Assembly (NCBI GenBank): GCA_964533865.1
Contig: CAZHRC010000007.1
Span: 1-64,000, forward strand
DNA length: 64,000 bases
DNA from: CAZHRC01 sp964533865
Lineage (GTDB): Bacteria; Bacillota; Clostridia; Tissierellales; Peptoniphilaceae
Direction: 5' to 3'
Of the stretch, positions 42,682 through 51,834 are shown in pieces (position 1 is the first letter of the stretch; each line of letters starts with the position of its first letter). The position numbers and the translations under genes were made by a program. The notes below the pieces were generated by a model. The model was not told the DNA's origin. It ran no database searches and worked only from the letters and a program-made list of their open reading frames with translations.

Positions 42682-44308
42682 AACGCTATGCTGAAATCCT
42701 TCAGGTGTTAGTCAAACACGGACTGGGCTATTGGCTGATTCGCGGCGGCATTTTGAAACGGGACGAGGAAGATGAGGTGGCGCTCACCTCACAAAAAGAA
42801 GTCGGCGAAAGTCTGCGTAAAGCACTCGAAGAACTTGGCCCTTGTTTTATTAAATTTGGGCAAATGCTATTGACTCGCCATGATCTTTTTTCCAAAGAAG
42901 TGGTGGATGAACTGTCAAAGCTTCAGGATGCGGTGCCTCCATTTCCGATCGAAGAAGTGGAGGAAGTCCTCGAGGAATCTTTGGGGAAAAAGAGTGAAGG
43001 TCTTTTTGCAACCTTTGAGCCCCTGCCTTTAGCATCGGGTTCCATCGCACAAGTCCACTTGGCAAGTCTCCACAACGGGAAAAAAGTCTGTGTCAAGGTG
43101 CAACGACTGGGGATCCGCTCACTGATAGACAGAGACTTGGCGGTATTGGCCAGCATGGCAAAAACTGTCGAGGACTCGACCTCAATGTCCCAGGTGTTTA
43201 ACTTTCCGAAAATGGTGGAGGAGTTTGGACGGACTTTGCATTTGGAATTGGATTTTCAGGTGGAGTTGGAAAATCTCCAAGGATTTGCCAACCTTCACCT
43301 CAAAGATAAATACGTGCGCGTTCCAAAGGTGTACCCAGAGTTTTCGGCGAAAAAAGTGTTGGTGATGGAGTATATCGACGCTTATTCGATTAAGGACTTG
43401 GATGAGGCCCCTTATCCCCTAGATCGCCAACAGATCGCACAAAGGCTCCTTTATTCCTATGCGAACCAGGTTTTTCGAGATGGTTACTTTCACGGCGACC
43501 CTCATCCGGGAAATATCCTCGTCGAAGAAGGGGAAGAACTGGTGTTTTTGGACTTTGGAATCGTCGGAAACCTCAGCGATGAAAACAAATACCTTTTGCT
43601 TCAACTGTTTATTGGCATCTCCTTAAATTCGGTGCGCATGATTAGTGATGCGGTGGTGAAAATGGGGGTCGTAAGATCTTCTGTCAATATTTTGGAGCTG
43701 GAGAGAGCCTTGCAAAGCTATCTGGACAAGTACTTGGCTCTCAGTTTAAAAAAAGTGGTTATCGCCGAGGTGATCAACGAATTTTTTGAAATACTCCTCT
43801 CTTACAAAATCGTCATACCACCAGACTTGACAACCTTAGGAAAGACGTTTATCGTCCTGGAAGGTGTCATCGAAACCCTAGACGAAGAGTCTAATATTCT
43901 AGAGCTCGCGACGCCCATCGCTAAGAAATTGGTTTTGCGCTTTATTGAACCTTCCTACATTGCACGTTACGTCTCCCCAAGCGTCTTTGATACGGCTAAT
44001 GCTCTGTTGGATGCGCCGACGATTTTGTGGACTTTATCCGAAAACTGCGCGACGACAACTATGTTATCCAACTGAAAACAGAAGCGAGCGCTGCTGAAGA
44101 GGTGCGAAAAGACCGTCGAGTGACGAAGTCGACGTTTGCCCTTCTTTTTCTCGCCTCAGTCGTTATGGTGGTAGGGACTTTAGGCGCTGTCGCCATTGCC
44201 GGATGGGATCTGACCCCATACGCTTTTGTGGTGGAATTTCTGCTAAAAGGTGGCATGTTGGCATTGGTGGTGACCGGCGGAGCAGCGATATACCATCTGA
44301 TCAAATAG
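42678..44308 (+). pseudogene. AarF/UbiB (ABC1) atypical kinase, frameshifted near its 3' end
   Basis: The first frame (42678-44075) has the UbiB-family features: KFGQ motif (FIKFGQMLLTRHDL), the nucleotide loop LASGSIAQVH, Lys in VCVKVQ, the catalytic HGDPHPGN and metal-binding LDFGIVG. It ends with a foreign tail after about residue 448. The natural C-terminus, DFIRKLRDDN followed by two hydrophobic helices, continues in another frame to 44308. Joined, the protein would be about 543 residues, the usual length. The shift lies at the short T run 44023-44026; one added T restores the frame. The break removes the membrane anchor. Sequencing error is possible. Confidence 0.82.
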
Positions 44309-44326
44309 GAGTAAGGAGAAACGACT

Positions 44327-45052
44327 ATGATTGTGCACAATATGACCTATCCCGTTCTTTTTCACGATTGTGCCCCCGACGGCTACGCCACGGCATCCTC
44401 AATGTTGCGTTACATGATCGAAACATCGTTGCAGCAAACGGAAATGTTGATGAAAGGTTACATGGGCGAAAGAAATTTTGGTTGGGTGCTCTATAAGTGG
44501 CAAGCTCGTATTGACGACTACCCCAAAGCCCTTGAGGAGGTGGAGGTCAAAACCTACGCGATGAGTTTTGATCGCTTTTACGCTTATCGAAAATTTGAAG
44601 TTTGTAGAGGGGGACGACTCATTGCTGAGGGGGTGACCACTTGGTTGTTGGTGGATGGGATTTCTTTTAAGCCCATGCGTATCCCAAAGGAACTGGCGGC
44701 ACTCTACGGATCGAGCGGAGAGCCTCAAGCCCTTGACCGCAAACCGCCACAAGAACCACGGGTGACCCTGTCCTCGAAGACATTTCAGGTGAGGCATTCG
44801 GACATCGACGGGAACGATCACGTCAACAACATTAAATACCTTGAGTGGTTTTTAGAGAGCATCGCCGATTCGATCGATGGTCCTGCCGTGATGAATGAAT
44901 TGGAGCTGGTCTATAAAAAACAAGTGCTCTATGGTGAAAAGGTCACCGTAGCGTTGGGCGTGGGCGATGAGGATGGGACCGATCGGTTTTTAGGGCGCAT
45001 TGTCGGGAAGGATGGGGACTTGCGCGCCTACGGGAAGATATTGCTTAAATAA
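44327..45052 (+). CDS. Acyl-ACP thioesterase (FatA/FatB type)
   Basis: A 241-residue double hot-dog thioesterase that releases free fatty acids from acyl carrier protein. The first hot-dog domain has GWVLYKWQARIDDYP; the second has the conserved RHSDIDGNDHVNNIKYLEW (about residues 156-174) with the Asn and His used in catalysis. AAGGAG precedes ATG 44327. Bacterial members are common in anaerobic Firmicutes. Confidence 0.88.
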   Translation: MIVHNMTYPVLFHDCAPDGYATASSMLRYMIETSLQQTEMLMKGYMGERNFGWVLYKWQARIDDYPKALEEVEVKTYAMSFDRFYAYRKFEVCRGGRLIAEGVTTWLLVDGISFKPMRIPKELAALYGSSGEPQALDRKPPQEPRVTLSSKTFQVRHSDIDGNDHVNNIKYLEWFLESIADSIDGPAVMNELELVYKKQVLYGEKVTVALGVGDEDGTDRFLGRIVGKDGDLRAYGKILLK

Positions 45053-45118
45053 AGGTTGCAGCACTTGTGAAAATTAGCGGTCTCAGGGTATAAATGGTGA
45101 AAGATGGGAGGGATGTTT

Positions 45119-45979
45119 ATGAAATGGCAAGGGAGAAGACAAAGTTCTAATGTGAATGACCAGCGCTCAAGTGGCGGTGGAGGTCGCAATTTTGGGCGCG
45201 GTGGCGCCTTAGGCGGTGTCGGCTTGCTTGTATTGGTTGTCGTCGCACTGTTGTCAGGCAATCCTCAGATGATCCTTGACAACTTGATCGGTACCACAAG
45301 CCCACCTCAAAGCCAAAGTTACGTTGAAACACCAAAGGATAAAGAACGGATGGCGTTTATTTCCGTGGTGTTAGCCGATACGGAAGATATATGGACGGAT
45401 ATTTTTAAAGAACACGGTATGCAATACAAGAAACCCGTGCTCACTGTGTTTTCGGGGTCGGTAAAATCCGCGTGCGGCGTGGCTGGAGCATCGACTGGAC
45501 CTTTTTACTGCCCAGGCGACAACAATCTCTATCTCGATTTATCGTTTTTTGACGAGATGGAAAACAAATTCAAAGCGCCTGGAGATTTTGCGATGGCTTA
45601 TGTCATCGCCCACGAGGTTGGACACCATGTTCAGACCTCTTTAGGGGTGACAGAACAGTTTTTCGCTCAAAAGGGCAAGGTTTCAGAGTCTCAGTACAAC
45701 GACCTCAGTGTGCGTTTTGAACTCCAAGCTGACTATTTGGCGGGGGTTTGGGCAAAGCGAGTCGAAAACAAAGGCTATGTGGAGTCCGGAGACATTAAAG
45801 AAGCGATGGGTGCCGCTGCTGCTGTTGGCGACGATCGCATCCAAAAACAAGCCCGTGGCTACGTCATCCCAGACAGTTTCACCCACGGCACGAGTGAACA
45901 GCGTATGAGATGGTTTGATAAGGGCTATAGCGCAGGCGATCTCAGCGAATGGGATACGTTTAAGGTTAAAGAGTTATAA
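45119..45979 (+). CDS. Neutral zinc metallopeptidase, YpfJ family
   Basis: A 286-residue membrane-anchored protein. A polar, Gly-rich start (GGGGRNFGRGGALGG) is followed by one membrane helix (about residues 30-48) and an extracytoplasmic domain with the zinc motif HEVGHHVQ near residue 166. ELQADYLAGVWA supplies the third ligand region. ATG 45119 follows GGGAGGG; an in-frame ATG at 45104 overlaps that ribosome site. Substrate unknown. Confidence 0.85.
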   Translation: MKWQGRRQSSNVNDQRSSGGGGRNFGRGGALGGVGLLVLVVVALLSGNPQMILDNLIGTTSPPQSQSYVETPKDKERMAFISVVLADTEDIWTDIFKEHGMQYKKPVLTVFSGSVKSACGVAGASTGPFYCPGDNNLYLDLSFFDEMENKFKAPGDFAMAYVIAHEVGHHVQTSLGVTEQFFAQKGKVSESQYNDLSVRFELQADYLAGVWAKRVENKGYVESGDIKEAMGAAAAVGDDRIQKQARGYVIPDSFTHGTSEQRMRWFDKGYSAGDLSEWDTFKVKEL

Positions 45980-45983
45980 GGGC

Positions 45984-46011
45984 AAAACCGATCCGCGGGG
46001 TCGGTTTTTTT
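45984..46011 (+). terminator. Terminator after the metallopeptidase
   Basis: AAAACCGA (45984-45991) pairs with TCGGTTTT (46001-46008) and the T run continues. Confidence 0.85.
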
Positions 46012-46073
46012 GTGATTTGGGGCCACTTCCGCTGAAATATAGGCTATAATAGAAGAAATGGTAAGGAGATGAT

Positions 46074-47573
46074 ATGATGATTAAAAAACGAATGAATCCA
46101 AGAATTCTTCTTTTTTCGATAGTCGTTCTTTTGATTTTTGGCTATAACGGCGTCCCTCAAGAGTCGGCGGAGGCGGTGACTGCGGAGGAGAAGCCAGTCG
46201 ATGAGAAGAAGTTGACGATCGGGGAAGAGGAGCGTTTTATTTTGCCTAGCCCAACGGATGGGAAGGGGCGCTTTACGGAAGGGTTGGTAGAGACGTACGG
46301 TTACAATGCCCTTGTCGGCATTCGCTACCCCGTTTTCAATAAGGCTTCCATCGATGCCAGGCTTTTTGAACAAGTCCATCAAGTAGTCGATGGTTTTACC
46401 ACATCCAACGGAGGTCGCCAGGTGAAACCTGGGGAAGACCGCGCCGTGTTGACGGGGAGTTATACAACCCATGAAGCGCTTGAGCGCTACACCAGCGTTC
46501 AATTGGTTTTTCAGGTTTACAATCCCCAAGACGGAAAACACAGCACGGAAGTCCGTTCGTTGATTTTTGACAACGCCAACAACAAAATCGTTTCAACTAA
46601 GGATTTGTTTACAGATCAAGCCTTACAAGTGATTGCATCCAAAACAGATGCTTATCTTAAAGACAACGAGACATTTCGCGGGTTGATCGAAGAGAAACGC
46701 TACGCGACAGGTATTGCTGGCAATTGGGAAAACTACAAACTACTGCAACTAACTGCCGATGGCATTGAAATCACATTGATGCCTGGTCAAGCCTTTCCCG
46801 CGAGTCAAGGGGTTGTCGTCATTCCTTTGTCTTATGAGGATGTGGGCATCGCCTTGAAACAAGAACGGGATCGGGAAGTAGCGACTCAACCAAAAAAACC
46901 AGTCGAAACCTCACCCCAAGTCGATCCTAACGCAAAGAAAATCGCCTTTACCTTCGACGATGGTCCAAGTGCCGAAACGACGGGAAAAATACTGGATACG
47001 ATGAAGGAGTACGGTGCGAAGGGGACGTTTTTTGTGCTGGGGCATATGGCGGAGAAAAATCCCGATGTGATAAAACGAGCTGTAGAGGAAGGGCATCAAC
47101 TGGGCAACCACACCTACGGTCATCCCGATTTGACTACATTGAGCGATGAGAAAATCCAGAACACGATTGCAGTCACCAATGACATCGTCGAGAAAGCTAC
47201 CGGCGTGACCATGAAGATCGTTCGGCCGACCTATGGGGCTGTGGACGCAGATGTTCAAAGAGCGTTGTCAGATTATCCTCTGATCAACTGGTCTTTGGAT
47301 ACATTGGACTGGAAGTCGAGAAATACAGACAGCGTTGTTGAAAAAGTTCTGTCCGCGGTGAAGGAGGGAGACATCATCCTTTTCCACGACATTTACGAAA
47401 CGACAGCCGAGGCGATAGCCATACTTGTGCCCAAATTAGTGGAGCAAGGCTATACTATCGTCACTGTGGAACAGCTCATGGAAAGCGATGGCGAGGTTTT
47501 AGAAGGCGGACGGATTTACACCCATAAAACCGTCGCTCCAGTCGAGGCCGATACCGCCACCGAAGGGGAGTAG
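46074..47573 (+). CDS. PdaC-like polysaccharide deacetylase
   Basis: A 499-residue secreted or anchored protein. A basic, hydrophobic N-terminus (about residues 1-25) acts as signal or anchor. Residues about 60-260 resemble the DUF4163/DUF3298 pair of B. subtilis PdaC. The NodB domain (about 285-475) has TFDDGPS, the metal motif HTYGHP, RPTYGAVD and the C-terminal ILFHDIYE. It probably deacetylates peptidoglycan N-acetylmuramic acid or N-acetylglucosamine. A TATAAT box at 46045 precedes AAGGAG. Confidence 0.85.
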   Translation: MMIKKRMNPRILLFSIVVLLIFGYNGVPQESAEAVTAEEKPVDEKKLTIGEEERFILPSPTDGKGRFTEGLVETYGYNALVGIRYPVFNKASIDARLFEQVHQVVDGFTTSNGGRQVKPGEDRAVLTGSYTTHEALERYTSVQLVFQVYNPQDGKHSTEVRSLIFDNANNKIVSTKDLFTDQALQVIASKTDAYLKDNETFRGLIEEKRYATGIAGNWENYKLLQLTADGIEITLMPGQAFPASQGVVVIPLSYEDVGIALKQERDREVATQPKKPVETSPQVDPNAKKIAFTFDDGPSAETTGKILDTMKEYGAKGTFFVLGHMAEKNPDVIKRAVEEGHQLGNHTYGHPDLTTLSDEKIQNTIAVTNDIVEKATGVTMKIVRPTYGAVDADVQRALSDYPLINWSLDTLDWKSRNTDSVVEKVLSAVKEGDIILFHDIYETTAEAIAILVPKLVEQGYTIVTVEQLMESDGEVLEGGRIYTHKTVAPVEADTATEGE

Positions 47574-47704
47574 TTGTTGCGAGAGGCCGTTTCTTAACAA
47601 TTTTGTAACGGTTTCAACACAGAATCCACATATTATTTTTAGGTGCCTATGATAGACTAGGGCCAAGACTGGAAAGTCTATTCAATGGGTACAAGGAGGC
47701 TAGT

Positions 47705-48676
47705 ATGAAAATGAAATTGAAAACAACCATTCAAAAAGGGATTCGCGTATTGTTGGCCACTGCGGTTGTCAGTGTGTCCATCATAGGATCCGCCAGTGCT
47801 GGCGGCATCAACACCGAGGTGATTGATGAAAAATGGGGAAAACCCACTTTCATTCATGGCGGTGGCCTCAACGAGGCGCAAGTAGCGGAAACCGCCAAGT
47901 TGCTTGGCATCACCAAGATGGAAAACGTCAAGGTGGGATCCGCATCTGGCGAGGACTTGAAACGCTACGTCGGTGGCGAGTCCGACACGGGATCGATGAT
48001 CTCGTCGGTTTTGGTTAAAAAAGAGAACAAGGGAAAAGGGGTCAGCGTCAAAATCGAAACGCCGAAGAACATCACCGAAATCACTCAGTCGCAGTACGCT
48101 AATGCGGCGATTACTGCAGGGGTTTCCGATGCTTCGATCGTCGTCGCTTCTGTATTGCCAGTAACCGGGGAGAGCGCCTTGACCGGCGTCTACAAAGCTT
48201 TTGCACTCAATGGTGTGGAGTTGGATACGGCGCGCACGGAAGTAGCTCAAGAAGAGTTGGAAACGGTGAATACCATTGTTCAAGAAAACAAATCAAACGA
48301 AAAGTTTGATCCGACTAAGTTGGACTCAGTGATCATAGAAGTAAAACAAAAACTGACGGAATTGGTCGATGGTCAAAAAGAGTTGGCGACCAAGGAAGAT
48401 ATTGAACGGATCATCACCGAAGCGTTGGCAAACCAAAACTTGCAAAATATCGTTTCACAAGACAATGTTCAACAGTTGATCCTGTTGTTCCAAAATTACC
48501 AAAACACAGGCGCCATCAACTCGACGGAAGTGAAAGCACAACTCAGTGAGTTGGCGGGAACTGTCGGTCAAAAAGCACAAGAGATATACAAACAAGCGGA
48601 ACAGTCGGGGTTACTGGACAAAATCATTGCGTTTTTCACCAATATTTTCGAATCGTTCACAAAAATCTTCCAATAA
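47705..48676 (+). CDS. Secreted DUF1002 protein
   Basis: A 323-residue protein with a standard signal peptide (MKMKLKTTIQKG, hydrophobic core, cleavage after ASA near residue 32). The mature part matches the DUF1002 family, found mostly in Firmicutes; LGI, GYxxG-like and QANAAIT-type stretches are present as ANAAITAGVSDA (about 137). A helical C-terminal half ends in two hydrophobic, Phe-rich segments. Function unknown. AAGGAGG precedes ATG 47705. Confidence 0.8.
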   Translation: MKMKLKTTIQKGIRVLLATAVVSVSIIGSASAGGINTEVIDEKWGKPTFIHGGGLNEAQVAETAKLLGITKMENVKVGSASGEDLKRYVGGESDTGSMISSVLVKKENKGKGVSVKIETPKNITEITQSQYANAAITAGVSDASIVVASVLPVTGESALTGVYKAFALNGVELDTARTEVAQEELETVNTIVQENKSNEKFDPTKLDSVIIEVKQKLTELVDGQKELATKEDIERIITEALANQNLQNIVSQDNVQQLILLFQNYQNTGAINSTEVKAQLSELAGTVGQKAQEIYKQAEQSGLLDKIIAFFTNIFESFTKIFQ

Positions 48677-48752
48677 CAGGCTCGTCATATCGACAGAATT
48701 CCCCGAATGCGGTATACTGGTCGATGAAAAACAGCAGTAAAAGGGGGAAGGG

Positions 48753-49103
48753 ATGAGACAAAAAAGATGGTTGGCAATAGCGCTTCTCGTTGTGGTATGC
48801 CTCGTCGGGTGTGGCAAAAAAGAAAAAGGCTTCACCCCAGGCACCTATGGTGGAAAAGCAGCAGGCTTCAATCCGGACACTCAGATTTCGGTGGATGTGG
48901 TCATAGGCGATGAAGGCAAAATATCAGACATTTTGATCCTTGAAGAAAAAGAAACGCCGGAGTTTGGAGGCGTGGCGATTGCCAAGCTGAAAGCGGCGAT
49001 GATCGAAGCGAACTCTTCAGAAGTGGATGGCGTCTCAGGGGCGACCGTGTCCTCAAATGGGTTTAAAGCAGCTGTCAACGCTGCGTTGGTCGATGCGCAA
49101 TAG
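48753..49103 (+). CDS. FMN-binding domain lipoprotein (flavinylation substrate)
   Basis: A 116-residue lipoprotein: signal with lipobox LVGC (Cys 20), then one FMN-binding domain. DGVSGATVSS near residue 95 is the D/SGAT motif where ApbE attaches FMN to Thr through a phosphoester. Such proteins carry electrons outside the membrane in extracellular electron transfer and related chains. No ApbE gene is in the window. GGGAAGGG precedes ATG 48753. Confidence 0.87.
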   Translation: MRQKRWLAIALLVVVCLVGCGKKEKGFTPGTYGGKAAGFNPDTQISVDVVIGDEGKISDILILEEKETPEFGGVAIAKLKAAMIEANSSEVDGVSGATVSSNGFKAAVNAALVDAQ

Positions 49104-49113
49104 GGAGGCAAAT

Positions 49114-49147
49114 AAAAAATGCTGTCTCATGAGAGGCAGCATTTTTT
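49114..49147. terminator. Bidirectional terminator
   Basis: AAAAAATGCTGTCTC and GAGGCAGCATTTTTT pair round ATGA (one G-U pair), with A run before and T run after. It serves the FMN lipoprotein gene on the plus strand and the thiol peroxidase gene on the minus strand. Confidence 0.85.
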
Positions 49148-49153
49148 TAAAGG

Positions 49154-49669
49154 TTAGACGAGTGCTTTGACCGCTTCTATTGCAGCGTCGTAGTCGGGGT
49201 GGTTGTGGTTGTTTTTAACGTATTCCACATAGCGGACGGTATTGTCGCGATCGATGACGACGATGCCTCTGTTGAGCAATCTCAACTCTTCGATGACGAA
49301 GCCGTAGGCGTTTCCAAAGGAGAGGTCTTTGTAGTCCGACACGAGAAGGGCATTTTCGATTTGTTTACCGTCGGCAAAGCGGGCTTGTGCGAATGGTAGG
49401 TCGACGGAGATGGTGAGGACGGTGACGTCATCTCCAAGGGAGGTAGCTTCTTCGTTGAAGCGAATGGTTTGAAGTTCACAAACGCCTGTGTCCAACGATG
49501 GGACGACGCTGATGAGTTTAATGTGATTGCCAGCATCGGCAAGAGTATAAGGCGTCAGGTCGTTTTTTGCGACAGTGAAGTCAGGCGCTTTATCGCCGAC
49601 TTTGATTTCTTTTCCGACTACGGTGACTGGGGTCTCGCCCATTGTAAATTCATTGATTCTTTTGTCCAT
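49154..49669 (-). CDS. tpx: Thiol peroxidase (Tpx) lacking the resolving cysteine
   Basis: A 171-residue peroxiredoxin of the Tpx group that reduces alkyl peroxides and H2O2. The peroxidatic Cys is in PSLDTGVCELQT (about residue 64); the usual Pro before it (TPVC) is Gly. The resolving Cys of Tpx, normally in an FC motif about 34 residues later, is replaced (FAQARFADGK), and the whole protein has only one Cys. It should therefore work as a one-cysteine enzyme with an external thiol. AAGGAG precedes ATG 49669. Confidence 0.9.
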   Translation of the reverse strand: MDKRINEFTMGETPVTVVGKEIKVGDKAPDFTVAKNDLTPYTLADAGNHIKLISVVPSLDTGVCELQTIRFNEEATSLGDDVTVLTISVDLPFAQARFADGKQIENALLVSDYKDLSFGNAYGFVIEELRLLNRGIVVIDRDNTVRYVEYVKNNHNHPDYDAAIEAVKALV

Positions 49670-49768
49670 AATAATCTCCTTTTGAAATTGGAATGATTTG
49701 GTCTAACACAGTATATCTACCCAGATTTTATAGAAAAACGCAAAAGGTAACTACGGAGGTATTATTTT

Positions 49769-50020
49769 ATGGAATTAGGTACCGTAATATTTGGCTTACT
49801 CGCAATTGTCCTCATCGGTAAGCTCTTGGGGTTAACGATGAAGTTGATAAAAAAATTGATCGTCAATGGGCTTGCTGGTTTTTTCATGTTGTTTGTGATA
49901 AACTTCTTCGGAGGCGCCCTAGGGATCTATCTTCCGATGACGGCGTTTAACTCTTTTATGACGGGTTTTTTGGGAATCCCATGGGTGATTGTCATGGTGA
50001 TTTTCAGAATTGGCGTCTAA
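49769..50020 (+). CDS. bofA: BofA-like sporulation membrane protein
   Basis: An 83-residue membrane protein of the pro-sigma-K processing inhibitor family. Two main hydrophobic stretches (about residues 5-25 and 33-52) are followed by GIYLPMTAFNSFMTGFLGIPW, the family signature (LP.N..). In B. subtilis BofA holds back the SpoIVFB protease during sporulation. Its presence points to an endospore former. Confidence 0.85.
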   Translation: MELGTVIFGLLAIVLIGKLLGLTMKLIKKLIVNGLAGFFMLFVINFFGGALGIYLPMTAFNSFMTGFLGIPWVIVMVIFRIGV

Positions 50021-50033
50021 AAACGAGAAAAGA

Positions 50034-50061
50034 TTGAAAAAATCATCATTTGGTGTATAAT
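50034..50061 (+). promoter_or_regulatory. Sigma-A promoter of the L25 gene
   Basis: TTGAAA (50034-50039), a 16-base spacer and TATAAT (50056-50061), 37 bases before the start codon. Confidence 0.75.
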
Positions 50062-50097
50062 TAGTATACGTGCAAAGAAACTATAGGGAGGTATCCA

Positions 50098-50733
50098 ATG
50101 GCAGATATTAAGCTTGCGGTAGCATTAAGAGAAGGTGTGGGCAAAAACACCACAGACAAACTAAGAAGAGAAAAGATCGTTCCAGCCGTTTACTATGTAA
50201 GCGGGGAAGAAAACATAAATGTTCAAGTCTCTCAACGGGAATTTGAAAAGGCATTTATGGAGGCTGGCTCCAGTGCCATCGTCGATCTTACCCTTGATGG
50301 GAAGACATATCCTGTAATCATCAAAGACGTACAAAAACATCCGTACAAAAACCAATACGTACACGTGGATTTCCAAGGGGTGCGCATGGATGAAACCATT
50401 CGCGTCACCGTGCCGATCGTTTTAGTAGGCAGAGACGAAATTCGTCTACAACCTTCCGTGTTAACCCATGCGTTAACCGAGGTGGAAGTTGAGTGTCTAC
50501 CGGCGTATATTCCACAAACTGCAGAAGTCACCGTCACCGACATGCAATACGATGACAACTTCTTTGTTCGCGACCTCGATATTTTTGGGGACGCAAACAT
50601 CACCATTCACACGCCAGAAGACGAGTTAGTGGCGTCACTTTCTGAGCCTCGTGAATCTGTCGAAGTGGAAACCGAAGGTGTTGATGCAGCAGATGTGCCA
50701 ACAGTCGGCGAAACAGAAACCGACGGCGAATAA
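50098..50733 (+). CDS. rplY: 50S ribosomal protein L25/general stress protein Ctc
   Basis: A 211-residue two-domain L25 (Ctc/TL5 type). The N-terminal 5S rRNA-binding part (residues 1-95) has REGVGKNTTDKLRREKIVPA and the HVDFQ strand; the C-terminal beta domain has VPIVLVGRDE and the acidic tail is Glu/Thr-rich. GGGAGG precedes ATG 50098. Confidence 0.92.
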   Translation: MADIKLAVALREGVGKNTTDKLRREKIVPAVYYVSGEENINVQVSQREFEKAFMEAGSSAIVDLTLDGKTYPVIIKDVQKHPYKNQYVHVDFQGVRMDETIRVTVPIVLVGRDEIRLQPSVLTHALTEVEVECLPAYIPQTAEVTVTDMQYDDNFFVRDLDIFGDANITIHTPEDELVASLSEPRESVEVETEGVDAADVPTVGETETDGE

Positions 50734-50751
50734 TTTAAAATCGCAGCAGAG

Positions 50752-50790
50752 GACCGATGAAAACCATGTGTTTTTCGTCGGTCTTTTTTT
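50752..50790 (+). terminator. Terminator after the L25 gene
   Basis: GACCGATGAAAA (50752-50763) pairs with TTTTCGTCGGTC (50772-50783; one G-U pair), followed by seven T. Confidence 0.85.
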
Positions 50791-50873
50791 ATGCCTCTAT
50801 GAAAAAAACCGTTTATTCGATATAATAATGAGAAGAATCCATTGCTCGATGAGGAGACAAGACAGGAGGGAAC

Positions 50874-51503
50874 GTGAAAGGACTATTTGTCGTATTTGAA
50901 GGACCGGATGGTTCTGGAAAAACCACGGTGTTAAAAGGGGTTGAAAAAGCCTTGACCGAGGACGGCGTTCTCGTCTGTTCCACTCGCGAGCCTGGAGGAA
51001 CGCCTATTGGCGAGGTCATCCGAGAGATGTTGCTCTCACCAGACCAGGTGTCGATGACGGCTAGAACCGAAGCCTTGCTCTACGCTGCTCAACGAGCGCA
51101 GCACCTAGAAGAGCTGATCTTACCAAAGGTAGAAGAGGGCTACGTCTTGTTGTGCGATCGCTATACTCTCTCGTCCCAGGTTTACCAAGGGATCGCCAGA
51201 GGTTTGGGGATGGAGAAGATAAGAGAGATAAACGATTTTGCAACGAAAGGGGTCACACCGGATTTGACCCTCTATTTTCAAATTTCACGAGAGATATCGC
51301 TCTTGCGAAGGACAAGTCGAAACACCACCGATCGATTGGAACAGGAAGCCGACGATTTTCATCGCATGGTGTACGAAGGTTACGGCGAAGCGTTAAAGAT
51401 GCAAAGAGGCCAAGTGGTCGTGATCGATGCACAAAGGTCGATTGAATGCGTCATAGAGGATTGCGTAACGGCGATTCAAAATAAAAGGGGTGTAAAACAA
51501 TGA
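50874..51503 (+). CDS. tmk: Thymidylate kinase
   Basis: A 209-residue dTMP kinase. Walker A FEGPDGSGKTT, the DR(Y/H) motif LCDRYTLSSQVYQG (about residue 95) and a LID region with LLRRTSRNTTDRLE are present. Start GTG 50874 follows AGGAGG. It opens the conserved tmk-darA-holB-ricT cluster and overlaps the next gene by four bases. Confidence 0.95.
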   Translation: MKGLFVVFEGPDGSGKTTVLKGVEKALTEDGVLVCSTREPGGTPIGEVIREMLLSPDQVSMTARTEALLYAAQRAQHLEELILPKVEEGYVLLCDRYTLSSQVYQGIARGLGMEKIREINDFATKGVTPDLTLYFQISREISLLRRTSRNTTDRLEQEADDFHRMVYEGYGEALKMQRGQVVVIDAQRSIECVIEDCVTAIQNKRGVKQ

Positions 51504-51826
51504 AACTCATTATTGCGATTGTACAAGATTTAGATGCGCCTATGCTCATCGAAGGTTTGATGGAGGGTGGGTTTCGGGTGACAAAACTCGCGACGACAGG
51601 GGGTTTTTTGAGAAGTGGCAACACGACATTGCTCATGGGCGTCGATGACGAGAAGGTACAAGAAGCATTGAACCTGATCGAAAAGCATTGCCAAAAAAGA
51701 AAGGCAATGACTCCCATTGTGCCAGCGGATATCGAATCTGGACAGCTTCAACCCCTGACCATGGAGATCGAAATCGGAGGGGCGTCGGTATTTGTCGTCG
51801 ATGTCGAAGATTTTGTGCGATTTTAG
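51500..51826 (+). CDS. darA: Cyclic-di-AMP receptor protein DarA (PstA)
   Basis: A 108-residue PII-like protein that binds c-di-AMP as a trimer. MKLIIAIVQDLDAPML and LATTGGFLRSGNTTLLMGV are the nucleotide-binding stretches, and the long loop ends with ASVFVVDVEDFVRF. The order tmk-darA matches B. subtilis (yaaQ). Confidence 0.92.
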   Translation: MKLIIAIVQDLDAPMLIEGLMEGGFRVTKLATTGGFLRSGNTTLLMGVDDEKVQEALNLIEKHCQKRKAMTPIVPADIESGQLQPLTMEIEIGGASVFVVDVEDFVRF

Positions 51827-51834
51827 GAGGCGCT

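Noticed and set aside
47678..48283. 201-codon open frame antisense to the DUF1002 gene.
   Set aside because: The sense gene has a signal peptide, ribosome site and family match; the antisense frame has none.
48753..49103. Start of an Rnf or Nqr electron-transport cluster, because of the FMN-binding domain.
   Set aside because: No Rnf or Nqr subunit lies nearby, and the gene is followed by a terminator.
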